A stretch of DNA of 64,000 nt from Apoderus coryli (GCA_911728435.2 OU452207.1:15277682-15341681), one strand, 5' to 3'; positions 1-11,102 are shown, numbered from the stretch's first letter. Notes: generated by a model from the sequence alone, not told the origin. Numbers and translations: made by a program.

Positions 1-1260
1 TAAATGTCAGATTATTATTAGATATGCATAGGTAGTTGGAGGGTTAACAATGTTTCCCATATCAAAGAATATATATTAAAGGGCGATTATAATAAGGGTT
101 TTCATCCAGTTAGCTAAGGAGTCAGATATCTTAGTTATCAACAATCTTCATAGTCGACATAAAAATATATTTTATTCCTAAAACAAAACTGCTCTCACCC
201 TGTAGTTCCATTTTATAAGGGTCTATTTTCAATGTTTCTTTCTTATTGGCATTTTGATTCCATCCTTTTTCAAAGGAATAGTAGGTACTTCTCATTTTTA
301 AGAAGCAATTTGGAAATGCAATCCGACTTTCCAACGGAAGATTCGTTCTAGCCTTTGAATGGTTTAGAGGTACCTACAAGCTTTTTAAATATCTTAATTT
401 AGTTTAAGAATTATTTTCAAGTTTGTTTAAAGTATATCAGTATAAAGGTAAAGTCTATTTCATTTTCGTTCTGAAACAGTGAGTTTTTTAAAGTTTTCTT
501 AAGTTAATCCAGCTAAAGCTTCAGAAGATCTTTGTTTATTCTTTTTGATTTCTCTAAAGATTGAAGACCTTTTTGTTTTCTAAATCAGTTTTAATAAAGA
601 TTAAAGTTTATTTCTTTTTCTAATTGATTAATATTTCGAATAGTCGAACTAATATCTGTTATGATTGTCAGTTTACAATTGTAATTAAAAGTTTTGTGCG
701 GGAATTGTGCGTTATTATATTAATTTACCTATTTTACGTTGTACAGTATCAGATCAAGATTTTACTTTCTGATTTTCAGTTTCTTTTAATGTTTTGTTCA
801 TTTGTTAATGACTAAGATTTTCTTTTAGATTTTCATTCTCTTTTAATTGTTGTATTCTTTTTATTTATACATATTTATTTCTTTGTTTGTTATTCATTTT
901 CTTTATTAATTATTAATTAAATTTAGTTATTTTGAAAAGCCCACCTCGTGCGTTTTTATTTCAATAAAGCTTTAGATATTTTGGTGAACAGAAGGGTCAT
1001 TTAATCAGTAGTTCTCTTTTAAATCAATTATGTGTGAAAAGCAGAGATCTACAATCATATAAGGTCAGTTAATTTTATTTTAATACAGATTAATAAAGTT
1101 GATATTCTTTGTTTGTTCTTTCTTCAATTAAAACTTGAAATACAAGCCGCTCGTAAAGCTTGAATCGAACCAGTGTGCAATTTGAATAGCATATCGGGAT
1201 TCACCTGGCCCGAGCTATAAATTAGTATTCTTTCTGGGTGTAAACAATACCCGCAAATTC
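1..1260. other. A+T-rich DNA without recognisable gene
   Basis: This stretch is dominated by poly-T and poly-A runs with frequent stops in all frames. The few short open frames have low-complexity composition and resemble no family I know. Nothing here can be supported as a gene, RNA or complete repeat. Confidence 0.6.
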
Positions 1261-1261
1261 C

Positions 1262-1530
1262 AAATCGCCACACAGGAATATATAGTGAGACAAGGAACTC
1301 GAATCTAAGGTTCTCACTGGGGAATAATACATCCGTGTTTCAAGCCGAAGTTTTTGCACAGCGTCCAAACTAAACAGATTAGGGCTTATACAAACAAGCG
1401 ATTATGGTCAGATAGCCAGGTGGCCTTAAGGGCTCTGAAAAGCCCCAAGGTTACAACTAAACTGGTATGGGAATGCCAAAGAGAACTTATGGCCTTGGCG
1501 GACCACAATAGCGTTAATCTAGACAAGTCT
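1262..1530 (+). pseudogene. RNase H fragment of a non-LTR retrotransposon
   Basis: Two short stretches in different frames resemble the RNase H domain at the C-terminal end of I/R1-like non-LTR retrotransposon polyproteins. The first, near 1310-1360, reads SVFQAEVF, the usual segment around the catalytic glutamate. The second, 1400-1500, contains SDSQVALRAL (the catalytic aspartate segment) followed by KLVWECQRELMALADHN. The expected WVPGH.G..GNE.AD motif is not present after it, so the domain is cut short. The frame change and lack of upstream reverse transcriptase make this a dead fragment. The longest open frame in this area (1354-1698) covers only part of the homology. Confidence 0.6.
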
Positions 1531-1699
1531 CTGAAACCCCATATACTGGAACGGAACCTGCGCTGGGCTGGTCTAAAAGAACCGCGAGGGAACTCAAGTG
1601 CTGGGCTTACCATGGAATATGTGAGTGTGTGTGACACGCTATGCACAACGCAGAATGGATCAAACCATGATAAAAGTATGATATTAAATAATTGTTAAG

Positions 1700-3080
1700 T
1701 CGAAAATGTTCAATACGTTTACAAATACAAAATTAGATAAAGAAGAATTTTATGGAATGAATCCTAAAATAGACACAATCTTGACAGTTCAACGTTTGTC
1801 AGATACAACCACTTGCTGAAGCTTTTAAAATCACTATCAGTGAAAACGGTATAAAAAATTTGTGATATGTTCATAGTTAAATGGCTGATGGCCTTGGTAA
1901 ATAATTTAAATTGATTTTGTACATTATGTATGAGAGTTGACTTCAGGAAATTAAATCATTTAATAGCAATTACAAAGAAATATTAAATGCAATACATACC
2001 CGTGTTAATTATCCATTTTACTACGTATCTCAAATGAAAGACGCCATCATGATGTTTTTGTTGTTATTGATGTTTCATATCTTGAATATAAACATATTCA
2101 TAATAAACACACAATAAATATGGTGAAAATCTTCAAATAACGTGTGGCATCACCGAATTTCTCATCTTTTCTTGATTGTTGCTAAATTTTGAATGAATTG
2201 AATTGAATGAAATATAATTAATATGGAATTTCTTCTACAACGAAATTATTTTGGCATAGATAAAATAAAATAAACTTGGGGAAATTGAGTTTATGTTTAA
2301 ATAAGCATCTGCGCGTGTTTAGGGTGTAAATAGATTTCCGATTAATTACGCTATTGCGGAAATAGTAAGTACGAGGTGTAGGATAGAGATAACTTCAGAG
2401 ACATTTTGACAGCAGAGCATTGTAAGTTAGTATGTTGTTTAAGCGAGTAGATTCCATAAGAATAACACACAAATCTGTTCTGTTTTATGATAACTTTACT
2501 TTAATGAAAAATGTGACCATTTGGGAACTATTTTAAAAATGTTTCCCTTCAAAGGAGCATCACCAAAAGTATCCTACCGCCTAATCTAAATATTTAACTG
2601 TATGTAAAAACACATGACATATTTTACAACTGTTTGGCTTCAGAGGAGATGTGCATGAACTTTAACTCGTTTTGTTTGAAGATTAGTGTGAATAAGTTAG
2701 CTAGCGTTTTCTAGTAGTTAATTTACCGACCAGACAAGGCATTGAAAAAGTTTATGTTTAATAAACGAAACGCTAATTGAAGTTTATGTTTTTAATTATT
2801 TATCCGACAATTCATGTTTTAAAAAATAAAATAATTTTTTTGAAGTCTGAATTTTGCGAAAAAAATTGCGCGCGTTATTTGGTATGGTCATAGTATATAC
2901 CCATCCATTTCAATATAAATCAATATGAACATAACACCCTGTATAATTTTATAATATTTATGTGTACTAACACGTATGTTTAGATATCTATTGAACTTTA
3001 GAATAAGTAAGGTTCTGTTTTGATTCTGATATAATGCTCTCGTTGCTATTATTGTTGTAAGTGCTACCTACCCACGAATT
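1700..3080. other. Intergenic A+T-rich DNA
   Basis: No open frame with family resemblance is visible on either strand. The region contains short A+T simple sequence and no inverted or tandem repeat that I could delimit by eye. Confidence 0.5.
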
Positions 3081-3088
3081 AGGGAGAG

Positions 3089-3850
3089 ATGCCGAAAATA
3101 ATTTTGAGCCAGATGACGCATCTGAAATGTTTTATTTTTAATTTTTTTAGAAAATCATTCTTCGCAAATATGCAAAAAAAATGCAATAGAGCAACATGGA
3201 CACAAGAAAGTCACAATACCGCTTTAACTTTAATAAGAAATCACAATGTTTCTATTAGACAAGTAGGCAGGATTCCCAACATACCTGCGCGCATTTTGCG
3301 AAGAAGACTAAAGGAAAATAAATTTGAAAAGCGTTCACAAGGGCCCTCGTCATATTTGGGCGAGCAAACTGAAAAACAACTAGTTAATCACATTAAAGTT
3401 TTCCAGAAGTCTGGATTTCCACCAACGCAGAAGGAAATTTTCTACAGCCTTTCTGTAAATTCAAAGCAGTAAACAAGAAATTTGAAGTTGAGGATAACCT
3501 ACCTCGCGGATCGATTGTTGTTATAATCAGAAAATCTGCCTACGTAAATAATCATGTATTTTTTCATTGAATTAAAAACCATTTTGCTTCGCGAAAGCTA
3601 CAAGGGAATGTGGTTCTACTCCTTGATGGTCATATATCACATATGAGTGTCGACTGTAGACAATATTTTTTTTAGTATGCTTGAGATGCCATAAGACAGT
3701 ATTTGCAGCCTCTTGAACGCAGTTTCTTTAAGCCATTAGAAACGTATGTTTACCAAACTTGAGATCAGTGGATTAAATCACACCCAGAGAGACGAATCAC
3801 TCGATTACAATTTGGCACATTATTAAACTATAGATAAATTGTTCCCGTGC
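3089..3850 (+). pseudogene. Pogo-like transposase, N-terminal and DDE parts
   Basis: Pogo-group transposases bind element ends through Psq/CENP-B helix-turn-helix domains and cut with a DDE catalytic core. Here 3180-3470 encodes the helix-turn-helix region: W at the start, a segment on iPARILRRRLKE, then the spacer with GPSSYLGEQTEKQLVNHI. After a frame change, 3600-3670 shows LLLDGHISHMS, the second catalytic aspartate motif, and 3700-3770 shows LQPLERSFFKPLE, the family's QPLD.s.F motif. Several stops and frameshifts separate these blocks, so the gene cannot make a full protein. The C-terminal zinc finger is displaced to 6540. Confidence 0.7.
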
Positions 3851-4053
3851 ATCGGGTGCATATCCGCATAACCCACAATCAGTACCAGAACACGCTTTTA
3901 ATATCTCTGATTTACAGTTGATGAAATTTCTGCAGCCTTACAACTGGATAATGGTGATGACCAGATTGTAAACTGCAAAATTCAGATAATAACTTATTAG
4001 AACGTCAACTTCTACTGGATCTGATGTAACTCTAGGGAAGATGGTCAAAATTA

Positions 4054-4345
4054 TACAGGGTGTCCGGAAAAAGGAGGCCAATCCGTTAACCACAGATTCC
4101 GTGAGCAAAAATAATATGAGTTTTAAGATGTCATTTTTCATTTTAACCCTCCTTGTTCGATATACAGGGCGTCAAAGTTGAAAATTTAAATCCAATATTT
4201 TAAAATAATTCTAGAATTTATTGAGATATTGGATTGAAATTTAGTGTTTTGCTTCAGCATAAAGAGCTACTTCTTTGCAACAAAGAACACAAAAAAGAAT
4301 TTCTTAATAGCCGAAATACGGGATGTTCAGTACCCATTGACCCCT
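4054..4345 (+). repeat. Left terminal inverted repeat of mariner-like element
   Basis: This arm runs from TACAGGGTGTCCGG to the segment CAGTACCCATTGACCCCT and pairs with 5997-6288. It includes an internal second copy of the TACAGGGCGTC motif near 4162, so the arm itself has a repeated structure. Confidence 0.85.
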
Positions 4346-4559
4346 CAAGTTTTTATTACCTAGGTCAATGACTTTTAAACTAAGTTTTTATAGGTTACTA
4401 TGTATTTTTGCTTACTTTTTAACTCTTATAAAATTTGGATAAAATCATTTGTTTTTGAGATATTTTGAAAAGTATTGGCTCTTGTTGTCTACGCGGCTCA
4501 CGGTATTTTCACTACTAAATCAGTCATATTTAACTCAAATTACCATTACCGTGCATCAA

Positions 4560-5510
4560 ATTAAGTACAGATTTCGAAAAGGTAATACAACTAAACACTA
4601 CGAACACGAAATTGTTTATTATTTTTAACTTAAACTTGCCATTTAGTGTGAACTTTGGTGGACATAATCTTCCTAGGGCTGATTTTGTTAGCTTGTTGGG
4701 AGTTTTGGTCGATCGTGAACTCATGTGGACGGATCAACTTAGCAGTGTTTGTGCTAAGGTAAATAAGCAATGATATGTCCTGTTCTCATTAAGATCTATC
4801 TTTAATCAACGCACTCTCTTATCAATGTACTATCCGTTAATCTACCCAACGATATCTTATAACATCATTTCTTGGGGGCGATCGACGGAATTGCATCGAA
4901 TATTCGTATCACAAAAGCGGCCTATTCGCTTGATATTTGGACTGTCTGGCCGTGACACATGAAAACCTTTATTTATTAGAGAAAAAATATTAACAGTTCC
5001 ATGTATATACATCTATAAACTGTTACAGTTCACCTTTAATAAGATGGGATGTATTCAGAGGAACGGTTCACAACACACATACTTGACAAGGGGTAGAAAT
5101 CAATTGTATCCCTCACGACCAAGGAGGGAATTTTATAAGAGGTCACCGATGTACTCTGGTATTACTTTTTTTAATATGCTACCAGAGGATATAAAAAATG
5201 CCTCAAACATAATCACATTTAAGAGCAAATTGAAGCATTTACTCACAGTAAACGCATTTTATGGTTGTTCGGAGTTTCTCGGTTACCTTGGGGGGACAGT
5301 TCATTGAATGTTGTACATGTGATTTTATTGTTTAAGATATTATCTAATTTTATACAAATTATTTTAGTGTTCTAGATTTTATTTAATTCATATGATTTTA
5401 TTGTTTGAGATTTTAGTGTATATTGTTTTTTTAACTTATTAACTAATATTTAGACGCAATCAATGTACCATTGTACCTTCTGAATAAAGAATATATTATT
5501 ATTATTATTT
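4560..5510 (+). pseudogene. 5'-truncated non-LTR retrotransposon, RT C-terminal end
   Basis: The start is a degraded reverse transcriptase thumb region: FLGVLVDRELMWTDQL near 4680-4740 matches the FLG..iD..l.W..hi motif. A clear C-terminal tail follows at 5044-5307 with the usual TRGRNQL, FFNMLPEDIKN and FKSKLKHLL blocks. The copy ends in a 3' UTR and an ATT simple-repeat tail at about 5495-5510, typical of Jockey/CR1-like copies in this window. It is inserted inside the mariner element 4054-6288, and is therefore the youngest layer of the nest. Confidence 0.7.
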
Positions 5511-5590
5511 GAAGCATCATAGTCAAATTTTAATTATTTAAACATATTATTTTAAAACATGAAAAAGTAACTAAATACACATTAGAAAAA

Positions 5591-5996
5591 CTACCAGTCT
5601 AAAGAAATTGCTCGATATGACCCCCATTTTTTCCAATGCATATGCGAGCTCTTTTTAGTAAGTAAAGAAAATCTTAGTCTTTCAAAACTATGAGGGTTCA
5701 ACCTAAAGTCTTCCCCAGCTTGTAAGATTCTCTCTATTAAATGATTTTCACTCAAAATCGGAACCTTATAAAGAAAATCTTTCATACAACCCCAGACTGA
5801 ATAGTCCAAAGGAGTAAGATCTGGGGATCGAAGTGGCCATTTAACAGGAGCATCTTGGCCTCGCCCAATCCAGCGTTGGGGAAAGTTTTCATGTAAGTAT
5901 CTCCTTACATTCCTAGCAATATGTGCTGGTGCACCATCAAGTTGAAACCAAATGTTTTGTCTAACTAATTTGACAACAATAAAACATTGCTTATGT
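5591..5996 (-). pseudogene. Mariner transposase, C-terminal half
   Basis: Read on the minus strand, the upstream part gives WFQLDGAPAHIARNVRRYL (second catalytic aspartate of the DDE/D core). The LRSPDLTPLDYSVWGCMKD segment carries the third catalytic aspartate. The readable end, MDYSVWGCMKDFLYKVPILSE onward, is open for 72 codons. The N-terminal DNA-binding half is missing, replaced by the non-LTR insertion and deletion. The gene lies inside the 292-bp TIRs, consistent with being this element's own transposase. Confidence 0.75.
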
Positions 5997-6288
5997 AGGG
6001 GTCAATGGGTACTGAACATCCCGTACTTTGGCTAGTAAGACATTGTTTTTTGTGTTGTTTTTTGGAAAGTAGTAGCTCTTTATGGTGAAGCCACACACTA
6101 AATTTGAATCCAATATCTCAATAAATACTAGAATTATTTAAAAATATTGGTTTTAAATTTTCAACTTTGACGCCCTGTATATCAAACATGGAGGGCTAAA
6201 ATGAAAAATTACATTTTAAAACTCATATTAGTTTTGCTCAAGGAATCTGTGGTTAACGGATTGACCTCCTTTTTCCGGACACCCTGTA
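5997..6288 (-). repeat. Right terminal inverted repeat of mariner-like element
   Basis: This is the reverse complement of 4054-4345 with scattered differences. It starts AGGGGTCAATGGGTACTG and ends CCGGACACCCTGTA. Open frames on both strands within it are by-products of the repeat and are not genes. Confidence 0.85.
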
Positions 6289-6486
6289 TATCCGATTTCT
6301 GTATTATCGCATACAAGAAAACGCAAAAAAAAAGACAGCCACTCATTTTACGAGTCCAAGCTATAGCTATACTAAACTTTAGGAAAATATCTGTAAACTT
6401 AAAAGCAACAAAAATACTAAAAACAAACCAAATCCTCAAAAAAACAAAAACAAAAGAAGAACATATCATCATCGTCTGAATCTGAA

Positions 6487-6690
6487 GTAAAAATATCCGT
6501 TAGTATTTCAAGTAGTGAATTTAGCAATAACGAAAACGAATGTGTGGAATGTTTTGAACCGTATGAGTTGACTACTTTAAAAGCTGACTGGCTTCGGTGT
6601 GTACATTGTGGGCTTCACGAATCGGGTACAATCTATAAACCACTTGTGTGTTGTGTGGTAAATTTTTCAATAAAACAGCACCAGTCAAAA
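6487..6690 (+). pseudogene. Pogo-like transposase C-terminal zinc-binding segment
   Basis: The frame opened here reads ECVECFEPYELTTLKADWLR followed by CVHCGLHESG. It matches the C-x2-C ... dW..C..C...HE PHD/RING-like finger found at the C-terminus of many pogo/Jerky-type insect transposases. It lies just after the right end of the nested mariner and completes the gene that starts at 3089. It is preceded by a serine-rich acidic linker, as in that family. Confidence 0.6.
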
Positions 6691-6795
6691 AGAGAATCTA
6701 ATGTGTTTTTCCATAAGCCATCTGTTCCTTCATACAAGCGGCGACACCCACACCATGAAGGAGAGATGGCCAACTGCAGAGTTGTAAAACAGATA

Positions 6796-8047
6796 ACAGG
6801 TGATTCAGTGAAACGGCACGATTTGGCAACACTGCGGGCGTAACAATAGAGGAGCCGCGGTCTTGCGACGTAAACGTTGTGAATCTAGAGAGTGGGAAGT
6901 TTAGTTATCATCACATAACACCCACAATATAAGGGAAACGACCATACTAAAGGTTTGGGAACTGTTTGCAGCGTTCCAGTGGTTGTCGACAAGAACTAAT
7001 TTGAGAATGTACAGGATTCGTGAATTAAGTTTGGAAACACACAAAAAAGTTTGTGTATTAATTGATAGATGGCGCCACATTTTATTTCAAATAATTTGGC
7101 TGGAAATTTGAAAATTAAGTATGGGTCGTCACAAAAAAAAACTAGGACTTCAAGATCATTTCATAAGATTGAAATGTGAATAATATAGCATAATTTTTTG
7201 TTAACTATGTCATTCTCATTTCAGTGAAGTGAAAACCTTGAATGTTCTAGTTTTTTTTTTTGTAACGACCGTACTACCTCTATTCCCCGATTTCAGTAAA
7301 ATAGTTTCTAAATCCAAAGGTTTTGTCATAAAAAAGTTTGGAGGATCCTTCCCACTATTGGTCCGACAATAATCCGCGGCAATTACACGAACGACCCCTA
7401 TATTCAGAAAAGGTAACCGTGTGGTGTGCGATTTCTTCGTTAGGCATCATCGGACCTTATTTTTTTGAGGACGAGGATGGACACGCAGTAACAGTAAACT
7501 CTGATCGCTACGTGCAGATGTTAAATAATTTTTTTCTTCCGGCAATCGAGAATTACAGAAATGAAGACACGACCTTTCAACAGGATGGCGCAACATGCCA
7601 CACATCACGAGTGTCAATGGATTTACTAAGAAGATCGTTCCCCGGTCGTCTTATGAGTAAAAACGGCGATATTCCCTGGCCACCTCGTAGTCCGGACCTC
7701 TCCCTATGCGACTACTTTGTTTGGGGGTATCTTAAGTCGAAAGTGTTTCAAAGTAACCCCCCAAGAACTATCGAGGCTTTGAAAGAACGGATACGCGAAG
7801 AAGTGGAAGCAATACCTCAAGAAATGTTACTCAATGTCGTAAACAGCTTTGTACTACGGCTGCAAGAATGTGTTCGACAAAATGGAGGCCACCTTTCCAA
7901 TATTATCTTCAAAAGCTGAATATTTCTTCACTTACACATTAATTTCCATCTATGTAGTATACGGTTTTCTTATTAAATCTAATACAAATATATTATTTCA
8001 GTTTTTTTTGTTTATTTGAAATCGTACGGTTTCATTGAATCACCTGT
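6796..8047 (+). mobile_element. Mariner element, DD41D type, short TIRs
   Basis: The left end ACAGGTGATTCAGTGAAACG and the right end, read as reverse complement, ACAGGTGATTCAATGAAACC, match over about 29 bp with three differences. Both ends are flanked by TA (6794-6795, 8048-8049), the mariner target duplication. The C-terminal two thirds of a transposase are open inside (7338-7919). The roughly 500 bases before it do not read as the N-terminal domain, so the element is probably inactive. Confidence 0.85.
7338..7919 (+). CDS. Mariner transposase fragment (DD41D spacing)
   Basis: The 193-codon open frame carries EKVTVWCAIS, TTFQQDGATCHTSR with the second catalytic aspartate (residue 83), and WPPRSPDLSLCDYFVWGYLK with the third (residue 125). 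I count 41 residues between these two aspartates, the spacing used to define the DD41D (rosa-like) mariner group. The first catalytic aspartate and the helix-turn-helix DNA-binding region, which should lie upstream of 7338, are not visible in this frame. The C-terminus ends naturally 128 bases before the right TIR. The nominal start methionine is internal to the ancestral protein. Confidence 0.8.
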   Translation: MEDPSHYWSDNNPRQLHERPLYSEKVTVWCAISSLGIIGPYFFEDEDGHAVTVNSDRYVQMLNNFFLPAIENYRNEDTTFQQDGATCHTSRVSMDLLRRSFPGRLMSKNGDIPWPPRSPDLSLCDYFVWGYLKSKVFQSNPPRTIEALKERIREEVEAIPQEMLLNVVNSFVLRLQECVRQNGGHLSNIIFKS

Positions 8048-8271
8048 TATTTTCAGGCAACCGCACGCGAAGTGAGTTCTTCGCGGTCCCTACGCAGTCC
8101 GTGAAATTCAACGGCCGCGAAATCAAGTTACTTCGCTTTTAAATTTGACATTTTTAAAACAATTATTGTTTTTTTTTTTTTATTGAAATTTACATAATTT
8201 AAACCTAACGTTTTAACACATTTTTTTATTTCGGATAAATATTTACATTAATAATTGTACAGTTATTATTA

Positions 8272-8940
8272 CTAGTTATATTTATTCCGGAGGTTTAAAC
8301 AACATTTGTTTTGAGTCCACACATATTTTTCCACTACGGTCGTAGACCTCCATCCGCCGGTGACGTTTAAGAATTGACATATAAGCCCCGGTGTTGGCAA
8401 GTAGCGTAGCAGAACTCCGAAAACTATGACCAGTGTAGCCCTCAGGGTTTGGTAACCTGAGATACTTAGCAATCATACTGGGTACTTTCCTAATCGTGTG
8501 TACTACTACAATTTGTGCATTGCATTTGCGTATCTCAAAAATATAAGACGATTTAGGTGGAAGACTAACATATTTACGATAAATTCTTATAAAATTAATA
8601 TCAGTAACATTGAAAACGCGCTTCTTGTCCGTTTGAGTATCAAGAACAGTTAACTATTCATACATCATTCTCGTATTGAATAGACATTTTGACTAATTCA
8701 TGTCGTCGCAAGGCACCTGATATTCCCGGTATTAAAACTACCCACAAAAATTAGTACAATTCACAAAACCTTCACACTTCAATATCGAATAAAAAATGCT
8801 CCATAAAGTTGAATTGTTTAGAACTCTTGATTTCTGCATCAGATAATAAAATATTTTCAGACATTGTCTTCACATTCTGTTTCTTACACCAATCTTTAAA
8901 CTCGCTGCAACTTTTTTCATACTGCCTTTGGATTTTTCAG
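8272..8940 (-). pseudogene. Crypton-type tyrosine recombinase fragment
   Basis: On the minus strand the conserved tyrosine recombinase core reads YLRLPNPEGYTGHSFR, then SSATLLANTGAYMSILKRH. After a one-base frame change it continues GGWRSTTVVEKYV. This is the R..H-x-x-R / HGGW / catalytic Y arrangement of Crypton transposons of arthropods. Further upstream, GISGALRRHELVKMSI matches the first catalytic arginine block. At least three frame breaks separate the blocks. Crypton elements move by site-specific recombination without terminal repeats, so element ends cannot be set from the sequence. Confidence 0.65.
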
Positions 8941-9344
8941 ATATTAATTCAGAAATAGTCACGTTTACAATATTTTTTAATTCTGGAGGACTACCGGGTG
9001 TACAGATAAGAAAGGACGCCGGTACTATCTCGAAAACTAATCATGTTACGGTTGTAGGGATATTTTTCTTTTTAGTAAAAGCGGACAAGGGAAATCGCTG
9101 GAAAATAGTTTTAGTTTCCTAAAATGTCCGCTAGAGGGCGTAAATTTAACTCTAAATTGAAAAACACTGTCTATTTAAAAATATACTTATATTACGTAAT
9201 GAGAATGATCTGACTACAATTCTAAAACGTTTTCATATAAACCTGTTTTCCCTATCTCCTTAAATAAATGGTTGAGGAGCCGGAGAATGTTGGTTTGTAA
9301 AAAGTTATCTAACTTTCTTATGGATAGTCCGATTTTAATAGAAT
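8941..9344. other. Non-coding stretch, possible dispersed repeat
   Basis: No convincing coding signal is visible. The block around 8995-9145 (CCGGTACTATCTCGAAAAC to CCGCTAGAGGGCG) has the look of a dispersed non-coding repeat, but I find no second copy in this window. Confidence 0.3.
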
Positions 9345-9622
9345 TAGGCTCAGTACAAAGGCTATACAACAATGTTTCTGATATTGTCAATTTTTTTAGA
9401 AAAATCAAATGAAATGGTACTATTAGTATTCACTAGATAGAAATTACATGTAATAATAAAGAAAACAGTGAAAACCGGAAGTCTATATCTTTTTCCTGTC
9501 CATGTAAATAACGGAATATATTTTTGACTAAATTTACCATTCCTAAATTAAAATTGGGCTCCTGTTGTTATGGCAACGAAGTTAATGTCAATGTCAAATA
9601 TAATTAATATATTTGTCAAATT
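9345..9622 (+). repeat. Left arm of a long inverted repeat pair
   Basis: This segment reappears in reverse orientation in two overlapping pieces at 12309-12529 and 13598-13715. Shared blocks include CATGGACAGGAAAAAGAT, CTTCCGGTTTTCACTG and CAGAAACATTGTTGTATAG (as reverse complement). The arms could be the terminal inverted repeats of a DNA transposon or of a foldback element. No transposase is visible between them. Confidence 0.7.
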
Positions 9623-9810
9623 AGTCTGTGTATTTTTGTGATCTTTTAAAATTTTGTGAAACTCTGAGTGCTTTCACCATTCTCTAATGCTGGCATGTGG
9701 GTTATGTAGGATACAATATATATGTTGTTAATATTCTGAGATATTATATAAAAGCTTCGATTAGCGGCGGGGGTCTTTCGCCAGTTTTACACTGTTTCCT
9801 AGTACACACT

Positions 9811-11088
9811 TGTAACGAAGTTACTTTTATTTGTCCGTCATCAATGTAAGTTTTCATAATAGAATTATGTTTTGCTGCGATTTTCCCTGCATGGCCTAGT
9901 TGTAACGTATACAAGCTCAGACTTGTGGCGTACGACTCATCGTGCGCGGCCACGGTCGAAAGGAAGGAGAACCCATATGTAGGAGATGCGTCGGGTGGGA
10001 ACCGCAGAAACGAGTTCACCGGTTTTAGTATAATTCGACACTTATTCAGTCACCTGCTCAGTGACCGCAAGACAAGAAAGCAACAACCTGATAAACCGAC
10101 TAATAGCTACCGACACAACCACCCCGAAGGTAATATAAAGTGTTAATAAACAGTATAAAGGTGAGAACTCAAATGTCTGTTGTGATCGAAAGATTCAGGG
10201 AGGAAATATTTGTTTCTGTTTCCTAAGGGAAGCGTACGCAGCATTAGGGAAGATTTTATTAGGGAACTTGACTGCGAGAGAGGCAGAGAGCACGCCTACC
10301 ATCAGGTAAATTGGTGCGCCCGCTCCGACCTTAGTGTGTGGTCTGGAGTGCTCGCGATCTCTCACTCGGCAAGGGAAATAGTTCGGTTACGTACAGGGAA
10401 GAGGGTCGGGATCAAGCTAGGTTGTGCATTGGTGCGCCCTCTCCGGCTGCCTAGTTTAGGGTGCTCGCGGACCTTAGCCCTACAGATAGGGTGGCATAGC
10501 ATCTCGGGGATCGGGAGTGAGACGGTGACCGGCCCTACCATCAGGTACATTGGTGCGTCAGCTCCGGCCTTTAGTTGTGGTCTGGGGTGATCGCTGTCTC
10601 GGGCTTGACTAGAGGGTGTTTCGATAGGGCTAGTGTGTGCGACCTCTCCTGCTGCCTGGTGTGGGGTGCTCACTATTTTTCTCCGGACAGGGGGAGTAGA
10701 GGCTTAGGTTATGTCCAGAAGAATTAGGGTTAGGACAGTGACAGGTAAATAGAAACAAGTAGCCAAGGTTATTTTAATTAATCAATTTTCTTTGTTCAAA
10801 GAAAACCAAAGCTATTTGTATTCTCTCCCGACCTATTGCCTTAAATCCTGCAAGCACATCCGCTTTATTTTCTACCCGCAATTAACCGACCAGGCTTGCT
10901 TCATAACCCTTTCCAACAAGGGTTGTTCTCCCCGCTTTGCAGCTGACAATTTCAGATAAATTGTGCAAGGTACGATTAAAGCCTGTGCTTAAGGGACTCT
11001 CTCATTAAACTGCAAACTGACCTCTAGATTGTCATTTCTCCACTGTAGCTGCCTAGGGAAGAAAGTGGAGCACACCACTTTAAAATGC
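9811..11088 (+). repeat. LTR-like sequence, copy 1
   Basis: It starts TGTAACGAAGTTACTTTT and is followed at 11089 by TGGCGCCCGAGGAA. A second sequence with the same start, the same ending (GGAGC..ACCAC.TTAA) and the same primer-site-like motif occurs at 54898-56057, so this is a defined repeat family. It could be the 5' LTR of a Gypsy or Pao element, or the 5' UTR of an R2-type element, since an R2-like open frame follows. The centre is unusually G+C-rich and yields long open frames on both strands that I regard as non-coding. Confidence 0.55.
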
Positions 11089-11102
11089 TGGCGCCCGAGG
11101 AA
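11089..11102 (+). promoter_or_regulatory. Primer-binding-site-like motif
   Basis: TGGCGCCCGAGGAA directly follows the LTR-like repeat and is repeated exactly at 56058-56071 after the second copy. A TGG start complementary to a tRNA CCA end is the usual mark of a retroelement primer site. The tRNA is not identified. Confidence 0.5.

Larger units (their letters stand above)
4054..6288. mobile_element. Mariner-like element with 292-bp terminal inverted repeats
   Basis: The left end starts TACAGGGTGTCCGG and the right end finishes CCGGACACCCTGTA; both are flanked by TA, the mariner target duplication (4052-4053 and 6289-6290). The two ends match in inverted orientation for about 292 bp (4054-4345 and 5997-6288) with scattered mismatches and small indels. 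The interior holds the 3' part of a transposase gene on the minus strand and a nested non-LTR fragment. The long repeats and the short remaining coding part show an old, non-autonomous copy. Confidence 0.85.
3089..6690 (+). mobile_element. Pogo-like transposon remnant, split by nested insertion
   Basis: The 5' part of a pogo/Jerky-type transposase gene lies at 3089-4050 and its C-terminal zinc-finger part at about 6487-6690, on the same strand. The gap is filled exactly by a mariner element with clear terminal inverted repeats and TA flanks (4054-6288), so the two halves were once contiguous. Terminal repeats of the pogo-like element itself could not be located. This is the oldest layer of a three-layer nest. 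Confidence 0.65.

Noticed and set aside
1386..1646. 86-codon minus-strand frame
   Set aside because: It is the antisense shadow of the RNase H fragment, which itself has the recognisable motifs.
6201..6479. Overlapping open frames on both strands at the right end of the first mariner
   Set aside because: They lie in the terminal inverted repeat and adjacent A-rich linker. The same frame appears at the mirror position 3938-4141, so they are by-products of the repeat.
10210..10673. Open frames of 103-126 codons on both strands in the G+C-rich block
   Set aside because: The block is part of the LTR-like repeat. The frames mirror each other, have odd composition and match no family.
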